60,670 nucleotides of DNA from Planctomycetota bacterium (GTDB taxonomy: Bacteria > Planctomycetota > UBA1135). The notes below the pieces were generated by a model, which ran no database searches, was not told the DNA's origin, and saw only the letters and a list, made by a program, of their open reading frames with translations. Location: positions 1 through 60,670 of the forward strand of contig JAQBXR010000016.1 in assembly GCA_027623295.1 (NCBI GenBank), in the 5' to 3' direction. Positions 42,335-51,254 of this stretch are shown here, piece by piece. How positions within the stretch are numbered: the first letter of the stretch is position 1; the number at the start of each line of letters is the position of its first letter. Position numbers and translations under genes: made by a program.

Positions 42335-42343
42335 GAAAGGTGA

Positions 42344-44812
42344 TTAGAAGGTGTGGAACTCCAAGTCTTCCACTTTGAGTTGAGTGCCTGGGATGACTTC
42401 GGGTAGGAGGCGGAAAGTACCCCTGCCAATGCCTGATCCTGCAACTGTGTTGATGAGAACACCGTTCAGGAAGACATCAACTTGATTTCCTTGACTGCGG
42501 AGTAGCAAGTCAAAAGGGATTCCAGGTTGCAAAAACTGAGTGGTGATGGGCTCGAATCCGTTAATCGACCCAGTTCTTGAACTTCCAGCGCTGGTGTGGT
42601 CGAGCAGCAAACTCATGCCAGTGCCGCCATCGGCTGGCACGTGAAACTCCAGGGCAGCTGCGCCACCATCGGACAAAGTAAAGCGGCCGCGTAGTTCAAA
42701 GTCCGCGGCTTCCGAAAGCCCAACGTCGAGCGCCTGCCAAGCATAACCATCAGAGACTTGCTCCCCATCCACTAAGCGTTTTACGCGGATGTCACCCATG
42801 GCAACCAAACCCGCTGTGGCCTGAAAACGTAGAGGGCCCATGGCAACTTCCTGATTAGAAATCGCACCACCGGTGACACCATTGCATTCGGTAGCGCCAA
42901 CGACCATCACGCCATCGACGGTGATTTGCTCAAAACGTGCGTTTGCAAATTTATTGCCAGCGGCATCGAAACGTGGCGCATAAAATTTGCCCTCTACCTT
43001 ATGCCATTGTCCAGGACCACGATATCCCTTCACGCGCGGACCTTTGGCACCAATAATGCCGCAGCATGCACTCGGATCATCCACCAGTTGCAGTTCGTAA
43101 CGGTCCATGAAGTAAAGGCCGGAATCACCTCCTTCGGGGAGCATGAAGTTAAACCGAAAGGCGATGTCACCAAAATCAGCCTTAGAGCGGAAATCAGAAA
43201 TCGGGGTGCCGCTGTTTACCAGAGCGCCATTGCCAGGTGTCTCTAGGAATTGCTTCGGGTTACCTGGATCAAGCACCGCATCGACCAACTTCCAGCCGTC
43301 GGCCTCCCACGCGCCGAAGGGATCCGCCCAAGTCAAGGTCAACCAACCCTCTTCATCGGATTCGCGGACTTCAGGTGGCGCCACTTCTTTCGCCACCAAT
43401 TCGGCGGTTCGCGGGCCTTCGGGCATTTGATTAATGGTGTAATCAAATTCATCGTGCAGCAGGCCTACGCCTGGAATGCTCAAGCGCACGTTGCGAGCGG
43501 CCTTTAAGCCAGGAATGACGACCCGCAATTTGCGGCCATCTGCAGAAAGAGTCGCTGACGAAACGGTTAACGCACGGGAACGCATTTCGGGCGAGCCGTA
43601 ATCCCACCACCAGTTGTAGTCATAATCACGGACCACAATTGAAGATGCCTCGGGCGTTGCGCTCAAGGCACTGGTAAAGCCCAACTCGAATCCATCTTGC
43701 TTAAGATGAATGCTTTCATATTCCAGGGGTGTTTTGCCGGTCCAGCGCAACCGCGCAAGGCCAGCACCTGGAGCTAAACCACCCCATCCACGGTTGGTCA
43801 TGCCTACAAACAAACTGGCATCGGGGGCGAAGCGAACACGCAAGGCGCTGCCCACTCCTTGGCGGAACAAGACGACCGCACCCTGCTGCTGGCCCTGCAC
43901 CTCTTCCAATAAAGCACGAAACACCAAGCCATTGGTTAACTCAGCGACAAAGAGCTGATCCTTGAAGGGCCCAAATCCACCACCGGTAGTGTCTGGGACT
44001 AAGCTTCCCGTCGAGCGGGAATATTCATAAGGAATCCAAACTGCAGGAGGCGTGCGCTTGGCTTTTGGAGGTATGAGGCTACTCGGCACTTGCTCGCCAT
44101 TACCGTAAGCATCGGTCCAGCGCAAAGATGCTGGATGGCCAAAGAACGAGCCTTCTTGCACATGAAAGAGACCGCAAACCGGCATCCAATCGCCTTGATT
44201 GTCGGTGTAGAACAACTCGCCCTGGGCATCGAAACCCAAGCCTGCGGGGCTACGCACTCCACTCGCTAAAGGCGTCATGGTGCCGTCGGGGGCCACCTTC
44301 ATGACCCAACCACGATAGAGCTCCTTGCTCACGCCATGCCACCACTCAGGAGACCAGAAGCCAACATTGGTGCTGATGTAAAAGTTGCCCTCTTCATCAA
44401 TCGGCAAGCCAAAGGCAAACTCGTGATAGTTGCCACTCATGCCCCATGCTTGAGAAATAGTTTCAATCCGATCACAAACTTTATCGCCGTCGAGGTCAAG
44501 CAACTCTGAAAGCTCACCGCGTTGCATGACATAGATACGATCCTCAACCACCTTCAAGCCCAGTCCTTCATGCAGACCTTCTGCAAAAATGTGGAACTTG
44601 GCGTCGGCCGGGTTGTCCGCCATAGGGTTTTCAATCCACCAAACACGGCCACGACGGGTACTCACCAAGAGGGTGCCATCGCCCATGAAGTCCATGCCCC
44701 CGACTTCCAAAACCTCGCCCTCCGGAGGCTGCAGGTAATCCACGGTGTAAAATTCTTCTTCGCTTTGCGCGCAAATCAGAGTGAGAGCTAGAGCAGTGAA
44801 AAGGGGTATCAA
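42344..44812 (-). CDS. Sorbosone/PQQ-glucose-dehydrogenase-like propeller fused to DUF1080-like domain
   Basis: 822 residues from TTG 44812. After a signal peptide (residues 1-16) comes a six-blade soluble-glucose-dehydrogenase-like propeller (about 25-360; GGMDFMGDGTLLVSTRRGRVWWIEN...GVRSPAGLGFDAQGELFYTDNQGDW). A beta linker (about 370-500) leads to a DUF1080/jelly-roll region (about 510-680; FRFNFMLPEGGDSGLYFMDRYELQLVDD) and a final similar domain (about 700-822). This combination is typical of planctomycete exported enzymes. The propeller probably oxidises a sugar or binds it; PQQ ligands cannot be confirmed by eye. Overlaps cytochrome c gene by 4 bp, giving an obvious electron acceptor. 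Confidence 0.88.
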   Translation of the reverse strand: MIPLFTALALTLICAQSEEEFYTVDYLQPPEGEVLEVGGMDFMGDGTLLVSTRRGRVWWIENPMADNPADAKFHIFAEGLHEGLGLKVVEDRIYVMQRGELSELLDLDGDKVCDRIETISQAWGMSGNYHEFAFGLPIDEEGNFYISTNVGFWSPEWWHGVSKELYRGWVMKVAPDGTMTPLASGVRSPAGLGFDAQGELFYTDNQGDWMPVCGLFHVQEGSFFGHPASLRWTDAYGNGEQVPSSLIPPKAKRTPPAVWIPYEYSRSTGSLVPDTTGGGFGPFKDQLFVAELTNGLVFRALLEEVQGQQQGAVVLFRQGVGSALRVRFAPDASLFVGMTNRGWGGLAPGAGLARLRWTGKTPLEYESIHLKQDGFELGFTSALSATPEASSIVVRDYDYNWWWDYGSPEMRSRALTVSSATLSADGRKLRVVIPGLKAARNVRLSIPGVGLLHDEFDYTINQMPEGPRTAELVAKEVAPPEVRESDEEGWLTLTWADPFGAWEADGWKLVDAVLDPGNPKQFLETPGNGALVNSGTPISDFRSKADFGDIAFRFNFMLPEGGDSGLYFMDRYELQLVDDPSACCGIIGAKGPRVKGYRGPGQWHKVEGKFYAPRFDAAGNKFANARFEQITVDGVMVVGATECNGVTGGAISNQEVAMGPLRFQATAGLVAMGDIRVKRLVDGEQVSDGYAWQALDVGLSEAADFELRGRFTLSDGGAAALEFHVPADGGTGMSLLLDHTSAGSSRTGSINGFEPITTQFLQPGIPFDLLLRSQGNQVDVFLNGVLINTVAGSGIGRGTFRLLPEVIPGTQLKVEDLEFHTF

Positions 44813-45945
44813 AAGAGCTCCTCCAGTAATGTGGCGAGGTTTTCCTCCGTGACTTCCAACCCAAAGACCAAGTCCTCGGTGAGGTTGAAGCTGTTTTGCG
44901 CATGCACGCTTGTCCAGCGCTCTCGATGCACGATTAACGCACCCTTCTCAGGTCGCTCAAAAACCGTGGTGTCTCCCACAGCACCTTCAAAGATGGCATG
45001 CGACGCCGCAAGACTCGGTTGCGCGAGCACGATGTAAGGCAAATCATCACCCACGGCTGAGACTTCAAAGCTGCGACGGAAACCACTCCATGCGCCATAA
45101 GAAACCGCTTTCCCGCTTTCGCGCACCGTGGCCTGATGCACTCCGTTGAGCATAAGTTTGTATTCAACCCACACCACGTCTCCCTCAACTTCAGTCGCAA
45201 GCAGTTGAGCGAAAAATGGAACTGGTTGTCCTTGCTCATCTTCACTCCACCAAGAAGCATTGGGTGCGCCATTAGCGTAAAGGAAAATGGTTTGGCCCAG
45301 TGGCTTCAAGGCTGCGCCGCCACGATCTCCCCAATCCGCGCGGTCTACAAAAGCGCCTTGCCGCACGGCGAGCAAACGTAAATCCGAGGCATCGTACTGA
45401 AAGCTAAGCCCATCTAATCCACCGACCATTAAACCGCGCGGAGTCATGCTTACGCCATCGGCCACGGGCGGGAAGCTTCCACGGATGACTTGCGGTCGGT
45501 CTTGCACCGCTAAAACGGTCTCCCCTTCCTTCACCACAATTTGTTCTGGGCCAAAGGCAATCACATATTCGGTCACAGCCCGGCGTTCTTTCTCACTCAA
45601 AGCCGCGGAAAATCCTGGCATGGGCGTTCCGCCGATGCCATTGGAAATGGTGCGGTAAATCGCTTCCGGAGTATTACCAAAAGAAAACCCGCCTTGCAGA
45701 AAACTGCGGGCGGGCCGATCAAGGGTGACCAAGCCAATGCCATCTCCCTTTTCGCCGTGACAAACAGCGCAATGGGTGGTGTAAACCTCCTTGCCGGAAT
45801 CGGTTGCGAAGGTTACGGCCTCTGCGGGCGAGGAAGTTGCCACCTCTTCTACCACCGGGGTCGGTTCTTGATCACCGCAACTAAACAGAAAACCAGTGCC
45901 CAGGAGGCAAAGGCCAAGCAGGGATTTGGAGGAAGGAGAAGCCAT
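44809..45945 (-). CDS. c-type cytochrome lipoprotein with C-terminal extension
   Basis: 378 residues from ATG 45945; a more upstream start is less likely because the signal peptide and lipobox (LFSC, Cys23) follow this one. The heme-binding site is C59-A-V-C62-H63, and the distal ligand is Met109 in GTPMPGF. The cytochrome domain (about 45-130) is followed by a domain of about 240 residues in the style of the ethylbenzene-dehydrogenase/heme-binding or DUF-type sandwich (ASWWSEDEQGQPVPFFAQLLATEVEGDVVWVEYKL). It is the first gene of the five-gene operon and probably carries electrons away from the dehydrogenase. Confidence 0.88.
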   Translation of the reverse strand: MASPSSKSLLGLCLLGTGFLFSCGDQEPTPVVEEVATSSPAEAVTFATDSGKEVYTTHCAVCHGEKGDGIGLVTLDRPARSFLQGGFSFGNTPEAIYRTISNGIGGTPMPGFSAALSEKERRAVTEYVIAFGPEQIVVKEGETVLAVQDRPQVIRGSFPPVADGVSMTPRGLMVGGLDGLSFQYDASDLRLLAVRQGAFVDRADWGDRGGAALKPLGQTIFLYANGAPNASWWSEDEQGQPVPFFAQLLATEVEGDVVWVEYKLMLNGVHQATVRESGKAVSYGAWSGFRRSFEVSAVGDDLPYIVLAQPSLAASHAIFEGAVGDTTVFERPEKGALIVHRERWTSVHAQNSFNLTEDLVFGLEVTEENLATLLEELF

Positions 45946-45954
45946 CAATTGCAA

Positions 45955-45985
45955 GGAAGCCGCCAAGCATTTGCGAGGCGGCTCC
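45955..45985 (-). terminator. Possible terminator after the protease-like gene
   Basis: On the minus strand AGCCGCC and GGCGGCT pair, with CGC/GC inner contacts around an AAAT loop. The following TTCC has only a weak T run. It lies between the end of the 46043 gene and the cytochrome gene start. Confidence 0.4.
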
Positions 45986-46042
45986 AAGGATAGCGTCTGG
46001 GAGGTCTTCTATGCAGCAACAACACTGCGAGTTCTCCTGGGA

Positions 46043-47107
46043 TTATTCAGGCCTTGCTTCGCTCGAATTCTTTTTCATTGGTTTTTTATTCCACTTCAAC
46101 GGCTTCTCCCACCACTTCTGGAAACGGTCCATAAACCCTGGCTCAAAGCTGGCATCAAAGAATCCCTGCGTCATTTCAGCGCTGAATTCTGAACGTCCGC
46201 CACGGTCGTAGTTTGCTGCGTCCTCCTTCTCCATGGCAGACAAAAAGGCATGTAAACCTTCAGGCTCTTCCAGCATGGTGTAAGTTGCAAAAGCAAAGCC
46301 CAAATGCGCAAGGTCATCGCGGTAAGGATTCGCCGGGTAGGTAAACAGGGAGTGTAGGTTGGTCGCCCGTTCGACCCCTTTCTTGGTTTCCCTACCGCGC
46401 CATTCCGCGTGTGAAGATGTGAAAACAAATCCATTTAAATGCCACGGCGCAAAACCCTCCCCCACAGCCATATCTTCAACCGCCGTAGCCATGGACTCAC
46501 GAATCCAAAGTGGAAGGATGCCGTAACGGCGGTGCAAATCAAAGTGCACCAAGTTGTGTCCGATCGAATGATCTGGACGCGCCTCTTCTTGAACTGACAA
46601 ATCATGGAAGTAAGCGGTCACCTCAGGCGCAAAAATCGTGAAGCCCGTGGTGTTCTTGGAGGTCTCCATAAAATCAGCCTGACTTGGCCCAGCCTCACCA
46701 ATCGTGTCGCACAACTGATTATAAATCTCCTGGTTGTGAATCATAAAGCCAACTAAAGGACGCGCCTTTTCACCTTCCGCTAATCCCGCTAAATCATTCG
46801 GGACGCCAAGTGCCAGATTGACCTTTCCGAGCATGGCGTCGATCCGCTTAAAGGCTTTCTTCGATTCACTCTTTGAAAAATCCGAATAAATTTGAGAGCG
46901 ACCATCTTCAGATACATAAAGCTTGAGTCCACTGTCTTCCGACAGGGCGAACTCTAGAACGGCGGCCGTTATGGCCTCGGATTCGCGGATGACCAGTTCA
47001 TCCACGGTTTCAATTCCCTTGGTTGTGTCGCCGCCCAAGCCAAGCGGTGCTGGACCCTGTTGGGGCAGCCATGCGGATATCACGAGAAAAAGCGGTGTAG
47101 AAATCAT
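46043..47107 (-). CDS. Exported gluzincin-like (peptidase MA/DUF1570-type) protein without catalytic Glu
   Basis: 354 residues. A signal peptide (residues 1-17) is followed by a pre-domain. A gluzincin-like core follows: SIG-H184-N-L-V-H188-FDLHRRYGILPLWIRESMATAVEDM. In peptidase-MA proteins this position reads HExxH, and the downstream W-x3-E (here WIRES, Glu204) supplies the third ligand. Here the HExxH Glu is Asn185, so zinc binding may persist while hydrolysis is unlikely. Function is unknown; it could be a binding protein derived from a peptidase. Its start lies 119 bp downstream of the sigma-like gene's corrected stop, in the same direction. Confidence 0.75.
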   Translation of the reverse strand: MISTPLFLVISAWLPQQGPAPLGLGGDTTKGIETVDELVIRESEAITAAVLEFALSEDSGLKLYVSEDGRSQIYSDFSKSESKKAFKRIDAMLGKVNLALGVPNDLAGLAEGEKARPLVGFMIHNQEIYNQLCDTIGEAGPSQADFMETSKNTTGFTIFAPEVTAYFHDLSVQEEARPDHSIGHNLVHFDLHRRYGILPLWIRESMATAVEDMAVGEGFAPWHLNGFVFTSSHAEWRGRETKKGVERATNLHSLFTYPANPYRDDLAHLGFAFATYTMLEEPEGLHAFLSAMEKEDAANYDRGGRSEFSAEMTQGFFDASFEPGFMDRFQKWWEKPLKWNKKPMKKNSSEARPE

Positions 47108-47226
47108 GGTAAATGTGGGATTGGCGGTTTGAACACCTTGTCCCGGAGATTCGTCGGCTGATTCCGTGATTTGGTAGCAGAATTATTGCAGTTCAGGGTC
47201 CTATTTGACCCCAAACGGCCTTGGTT

Positions 47227-47695
47227 TCAATCTTTTTGTAACATTTTTTCCAACTGGCCTTCCAGCAGGAGGTTTTGTTGACGCACCTGGGTCAGCAGTT
47301 CTTGCACCTCATTTCCGGTCGAGGCCAAAACCAACTCGGCTTCGAGCAAGCGCTGGCGGCGAGCTTCCTCCAAAATAAGCCACCTGCTCCCGTCGCGCCG
47401 CTTCCCGCATGTCCATTTTTCTCATGTCGTAAGCCAAGTTACGGCAGACGCGAAACAACCATGGTCCTAGAGAGGCCTCGCTGCCGAGATCAGGCCCCTT
47501 ACGGAGCAAGCGCAGAAAGGACTCCTGGACGACGTCCTCAGCCTTAGTCACCTCTCGCAGAATGCTGGATGCGAACCGAAGCAGCGGTGCCTCATGGCGA
47601 TCGACTAATAAGTCAAACGCTGAGACCTTGCCATTTCGATAGTCCGCCAGCAAGCTGCCATCGGCAGGGCCAGAGTCGGGTTTCCTGTCACTCAC
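47227..47695 (-). CDS. ECF-type sigma-70 region-2 protein with coiled-coil tail; single frameshift
   Basis: Reads from GTG 47695. Residues about 15-95 are sigma-70 region 2: FDLLVDRHEAPLLRFASSIL, AEDVVQESFLRLLRK and WLFRVCRNLAYDMRK. The frame given by the raw sequence continues after REQVAYF into an unlikely Ser/Pro/Gly tail and stops at TGA. Removing one A from the AAAA run at 47372-47375 (plus strand) restores REQVAYLEEARRQRLLEAELVL, and a charged coiled-coil follows to a TGA at 47227-47229 (about 155 residues). No region 4 (helix-turn-helix) is present in either version. The single-base error may be from sequencing or be real. It could be a promoter-recognition-impaired sigma or a sigma-derived regulator. 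Confidence 0.7.
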
Positions 47696-47764
47696 GCCAG
47701 AATGACGCCACCCAAGTCAGGTGCTTGGGAGAATTTGGAAGGTTTTTTCGCCGTGAAACGAAAA

Positions 47765-48988
47765 CTAGCCAATGTTGACGCCATGCTTCTCGAACACGCG
47801 GTCGCGATAATCGAGTACTTGACGAACGTAGGCGCGCTTTTCACTGTATTTCCCTGGAAAGAAGCTCCGCTTAAATCCGTAAACCAGCTGATCGCTGAGC
47901 TCTTTCGGCTTTAAGTGGAAAGTATCGATCGCCAAGCGGTATTCCTTGGAGACCGTGGTGCGCGAGACCAGGCGGTTGTCCGTGCACAACGTGGTGGACA
48001 GGCGCTCTTTCAGCATACGCTTAAACGGGTGGTTCTTCAGCGCCCCAAGCTCCGGAAGTGTCTGCATATTGGATGTGAGACAGACTTCAAGGGTCAGGCG
48101 GCGGTCAGCCACGTATTGCACCAAACGGTTGACGTATTGCTTCCGTTCAGGCGCGGAGAGTCCCGGCAGGCGTTTGGTGTTAAAAATCCAAGTGCCGTGC
48201 CCAATGCGGTCCGCATGGCAATCGGTGATGGCTTGAAAAATAGACTCAGGACCGTAGTCCTCCCCTGCATGCACGGTTTTGCCGAGGAAGGCATCGTGCG
48301 CGAGTTGATACGCCGCTTGGTGATCTTTGGCCGGGAACCCATGTTCCGCACCCGCAAGGTCGACGCCAACTACTGGCAAGCCGTATGCATCGCGTGCCTT
48401 GACTGCTGCGTTGACCAGAGCTTCCGATGCAAGGCCAAAAAGTTCCCGATCAGGAAGTTCGCCGAAGGCTTCAAACATATGCGCATAGGTTGCGCTGAAT
48501 GGAGCGGCAAAAAAGCGCATGGCACAAACAATGATGGAGGCGCGAAATGGCGGGTCGACTCCGTTGGCAATCGCTGCTGCCTTATTCCACTTCTTCTCCG
48601 CACGTTGAATGCCTTTGGAACATGCCTTCAGGACCGTGGCAATATCCATGCCACTTCCAGTGAGAAGCTGGGGCGCGAAACGCATTTCGAAGTAACGCAC
48701 GCCCTCCTCAAAGTTGTCTTCGCAAAGTTCAAACGCAATGCGCTCAATCGCGGCAGGCGTGCGCATGACCGCGCAGGTGTAGGCGAAGCCGGTGAGATAT
48801 TCGTTTAAATCGGAGTAAGTCTCCTTAAACACCTTCTTGTACAAATCCTTCACGCTTTGGGCCGGCAACTTCACACCATGCTCCTCGGCCAACTCCAAAA
48901 GGGTCTCGGGGCGCAAGGAACCATCGAGGTGGAGGTGGAGATCTGTTTTAGGCAGTTCCCGAATGAGGGCGTCGGTTAGCAACTTCAT
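47765..48988 (-). CDS. add: Adenosine deaminase
   Basis: 407 residues from ATG 48988; the open frame extends 93 bases into the divergent HAD gene but that part is not family-like. Metal-dependent amidohydrolase: KTDLHLHLDGSL (first metal His pair), GVDLAGAEHGFP, KTVHAGEDYG (catalytic His and Glu), HADRIGHGT, VCLTSNMQT and LCTDNRLVS (the metal-binding Asp). The TDN-R rather than TDD-P at the last motif matches the Add-like subgroup seen in several environmental phyla. It deaminates adenosine to inosine for purine salvage. The divergent HAD gene starts 24 bp away. Confidence 0.93.
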   Translation of the reverse strand: MKLLTDALIRELPKTDLHLHLDGSLRPETLLELAEEHGVKLPAQSVKDLYKKVFKETYSDLNEYLTGFAYTCAVMRTPAAIERIAFELCEDNFEEGVRYFEMRFAPQLLTGSGMDIATVLKACSKGIQRAEKKWNKAAAIANGVDPPFRASIIVCAMRFFAAPFSATYAHMFEAFGELPDRELFGLASEALVNAAVKARDAYGLPVVGVDLAGAEHGFPAKDHQAAYQLAHDAFLGKTVHAGEDYGPESIFQAITDCHADRIGHGTWIFNTKRLPGLSAPERKQYVNRLVQYVADRRLTLEVCLTSNMQTLPELGALKNHPFKRMLKERLSTTLCTDNRLVSRTTVSKEYRLAIDTFHLKPKELSDQLVYGFKRSFFPGKYSEKRAYVRQVLDYRDRVFEKHGVNIG

Positions 48989-49012
48989 GGCCGAATACCG
49001 TAATCTATACGG
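48989..49012. promoter_or_regulatory. Divergent promoter region of add and the HAD gene
   Basis: TAATCT (49001-49006) lies six bases before the HAD GTG, the leaderless geometry seen elsewhere in this window. On the minus strand, TATAGA (49009-49004) lies 15 bases before the add ATG. The two -10 candidates overlap, as in the selA/recJ gap. Confidence 0.45.
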
Positions 49013-49693
49013 GTGAAAATTCAAGAGGCGAGCAGCATCATCCTTTGTGATTACGGGCAGGTTTTGGCCGGTTTTGACCATAGCCTGTGCACCAAAGAGT
49101 TTGAGAAACGCGTGGGACGACCGATTTCGCCGGCTGGGGCGCGTTTATTGGAGGAACTATTGGGCCCCTTTGAAGCCGGAGCGATTTCGCCGGAAGCCTT
49201 CCTCGGCGAACTTCGTGATCCGCTTGGCTTCAAACATTCCTTCGAAGAAGACGAGTTTCGGACTGCGTGGTGTTCGATTCTGTGGCCGCTGGAGGACACC
49301 GTGGCAGTCATGCGCAAGTGGAAAGCCACACCGGGTGTGGAAGTCCATATCGTGACCAACACCGACCCGTGGCGCTTAGCCCATGCCTCCTCGCATTTGG
49401 GTTTGGCCGATTTGTTCACCGCATGCACGGCATCGTTTGAAGATGGCATGGTGCCCAAAGGTCAGTGTAGTAACCTGTGGGCGAAAGCACGGCAGCGGGC
49501 GGAAGTAGCTTTTGAAGGTCGCTCCCCCATGGTGATTGGGGTAGATGATTTAGAAGCGAATCTAATCCCCGCTTTGGACGATGGCACCCTCGACTACGCC
49601 ATTGTTTATCAAAATGCCGAACAACTAGATCAACAGTTGCGCTTACTGCACGGCCTGACTGATTTCGACATGGAAAAACTATCTTCCTGCTGA
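49013..49693 (+). CDS. HAD-superfamily phosphatase, YihX-like
   Basis: 226 residues from GTG 49013. Motif I is LCDYGQVLAGFD (the Asp nucleophile with Gly at +2, as in the YihX/alpha-D-glucose-1-phosphatase subgroup), motif II is IVTNTD, motif III Lys is in GMVPKG, and motif IV is MVIGVDDLEAN. The helical cap lies between motif I and II (about 20-100). It probably hydrolyses a phosphorylated sugar or nucleotide; the location next to adenosine deaminase makes nucleotide salvage possible but unproven. Confidence 0.88.
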   Translation: MKIQEASSIILCDYGQVLAGFDHSLCTKEFEKRVGRPISPAGARLLEELLGPFEAGAISPEAFLGELRDPLGFKHSFEEDEFRTAWCSILWPLEDTVAVMRKWKATPGVEVHIVTNTDPWRLAHASSHLGLADLFTACTASFEDGMVPKGQCSNLWAKARQRAEVAFEGRSPMVIGVDDLEANLIPALDDGTLDYAIVYQNAEQLDQQLRLLHGLTDFDMEKLSSC

Positions 49694-49844
49694 TCCGGCG
49701 CCCAACCTGGTGCATACCACTCGGCCACAATAAAGCCGTTGCGCCGATTGCTCGCTGGGGAGCTCGACTTACGGGCTCAGGAGGGACAGGAGCACTAAAG
49801 AAAACATCGTTCGAATATTTTACCACCAAAATTTCGGAACCGCT

Positions 49845-51251
49845 TTAAAACTGAAAGTAGATGAACGGCGGATGATCTACACGCATAAAGGCGAAGGTCA
49901 GGGCGAACAGGATTCCGTAGAAGAAGCTGAACAGCCAAGTCGGCGTGTGCTGCAGTAAATCAACCTTGCGCAAACGTTGCGCGATTTCATGCGCAAAGAT
50001 GAGCGCTGCAAAAAGCCACAGCCAAGTGGTGTCGATGCTTTGTTCACCAGCGCCTTGGAACAAGACGAACGCCTGCAAGCTGGTCCATGCCGCATCGAAG
50101 TCGGGTGCGCGGAAAAAGATCCAGCACACGCAAACAAACCAAAAGGTAAAGACCGTCGAGAGGCCGCGACGCAGCATCGAATCGGGAAGGCGTCCGCCGG
50201 GTCCGCGATGCCAAAGCCGGTGAAGCGCTAGCGCCAGTCCATGCAGCCCGCCCCACAACACGAAGTTCCAAGAGGCACCATGCCATAAACCACCCAGCAA
50301 CATGGTTAGCATAAGATTACGGTAGGTCGCGAACTTGGAGCCGTGGTTGCCGCCAAGTGGAAAGTAAAGGTAATCGCGCAGCCAGGAGGAAAGACTGATA
50401 TGCCAACGACGCCAGAAATCTTGAATATTGACGGCCAAATAAGGGGCATCGAAGTTCAGACATAGGCGGTAACCGAGCATGGCAGCGGAAGCGATGGCCA
50501 TGTCGGAGTAACCGGAGAAATCGCAGTAGATTTGCACGGCATAGGCAGGTACTGCAATCCATGCAGCCGCCACTGACCAAAGGCTTGGATCGGCAAAATA
50601 GGCATCAACCAGCGGGGCCAGGTTGTCCGAGATGACCGCCTTCTTGATAAACCCAGAGAGGAAGAGGAAGAGTGCCGGTTTAAACGCAATGCTTGCCAGT
50701 TTTCTAGGCGTCGCGAGTTGCGGCAAAAAGTCCGAGGCACGCACAATCGGGCCGGCCACTAACTGCGGGAAAAAACCGACGAATAGCGAAAGGTCTAGAA
50801 GAGAACGGGTTGGTGCAAGGCGTTTGAAATAGATGTCGAGGGAGTACGACATCGTTTGGAAAGTGAAAAAAGAGACACCTACGGGAAGGATAATAGCCAG
50901 AGTGGGCAAGTTCGGCTCAAAACCGAGGTTACTCAATAGGTTGGCGGTCGACTCCAAAAAGAAGTTGCAGTACTTAAAGAAGCCAAGGATTCCAAGGTTG
51001 GCAAACAGCGATAGACGCAAGGCCCATTTACGTCCGCGGTCCGAGCTTGCATCTTGAATACGCAGTCCAGCAAAGTAGTCCACCAGGGTGGAGCCGAGAA
51101 TCAAACTCAGAAAACGCCAATCCCATGCCGCGTAAAAACCGTAGCTCGCTAGAAGTAACCAAGCCTTACGTGCTTTCGGTCCACGCAAACACCAATGCAC
51201 GGTAAATACCAGTGCAAAGAATGCGAGAAAGCGAAACTCGGTGAACAGCAC
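49845..51251 (-). CDS. MBOAT-family O-acyltransferase (AlgI/PatA-like)
   Basis: 468 residues from GTG 51251, with about 11 membrane helices. Landmarks: YGFYAAWDWRFLSLIL, ILPVGVSFFTFQTMSYSLDIYF, YCDFSGYSDMAIA, NFDAPYLAVNIQDFWRRWHISLSSWLRDYLYFPLGG and LGGLWHGASWNFVLWG (the catalytic His in WHGASW). AlgI-type enzymes move acyl groups, usually acetyl, across the membrane onto exported polysaccharides. It follows an SGNH-like gene by three bases, the usual partner pair. Last of the six-gene operon. Confidence 0.93.
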   Translation of the reverse strand: MLFTEFRFLAFFALVFTVHWCLRGPKARKAWLLLASYGFYAAWDWRFLSLILGSTLVDYFAGLRIQDASSDRGRKWALRLSLFANLGILGFFKYCNFFLESTANLLSNLGFEPNLPTLAIILPVGVSFFTFQTMSYSLDIYFKRLAPTRSLLDLSLFVGFFPQLVAGPIVRASDFLPQLATPRKLASIAFKPALFLFLSGFIKKAVISDNLAPLVDAYFADPSLWSVAAAWIAVPAYAVQIYCDFSGYSDMAIASAAMLGYRLCLNFDAPYLAVNIQDFWRRWHISLSSWLRDYLYFPLGGNHGSKFATYRNLMLTMLLGGLWHGASWNFVLWGGLHGLALALHRLWHRGPGGRLPDSMLRRGLSTVFTFWFVCVCWIFFRAPDFDAAWTSLQAFVLFQGAGEQSIDTTWLWLFAALIFAHEIAQRLRKVDLLQHTPTWLFSFFYGILFALTFAFMRVDHPPFIYFQF

Positions 51252-51254
51252 GGT

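Noticed and set aside
47915..48808. 297-codon open frame on the plus strand
   Set aside because: It lies antisense to adenosine deaminase, which has all family motifs; the antisense frame has no family signature.
49013..49060. HAD motif I with Gly in place of the second Asp taken as an inactivated enzyme
   Set aside because: YihX-type phosphatases naturally have Gly at this position, and the other three motifs are intact.
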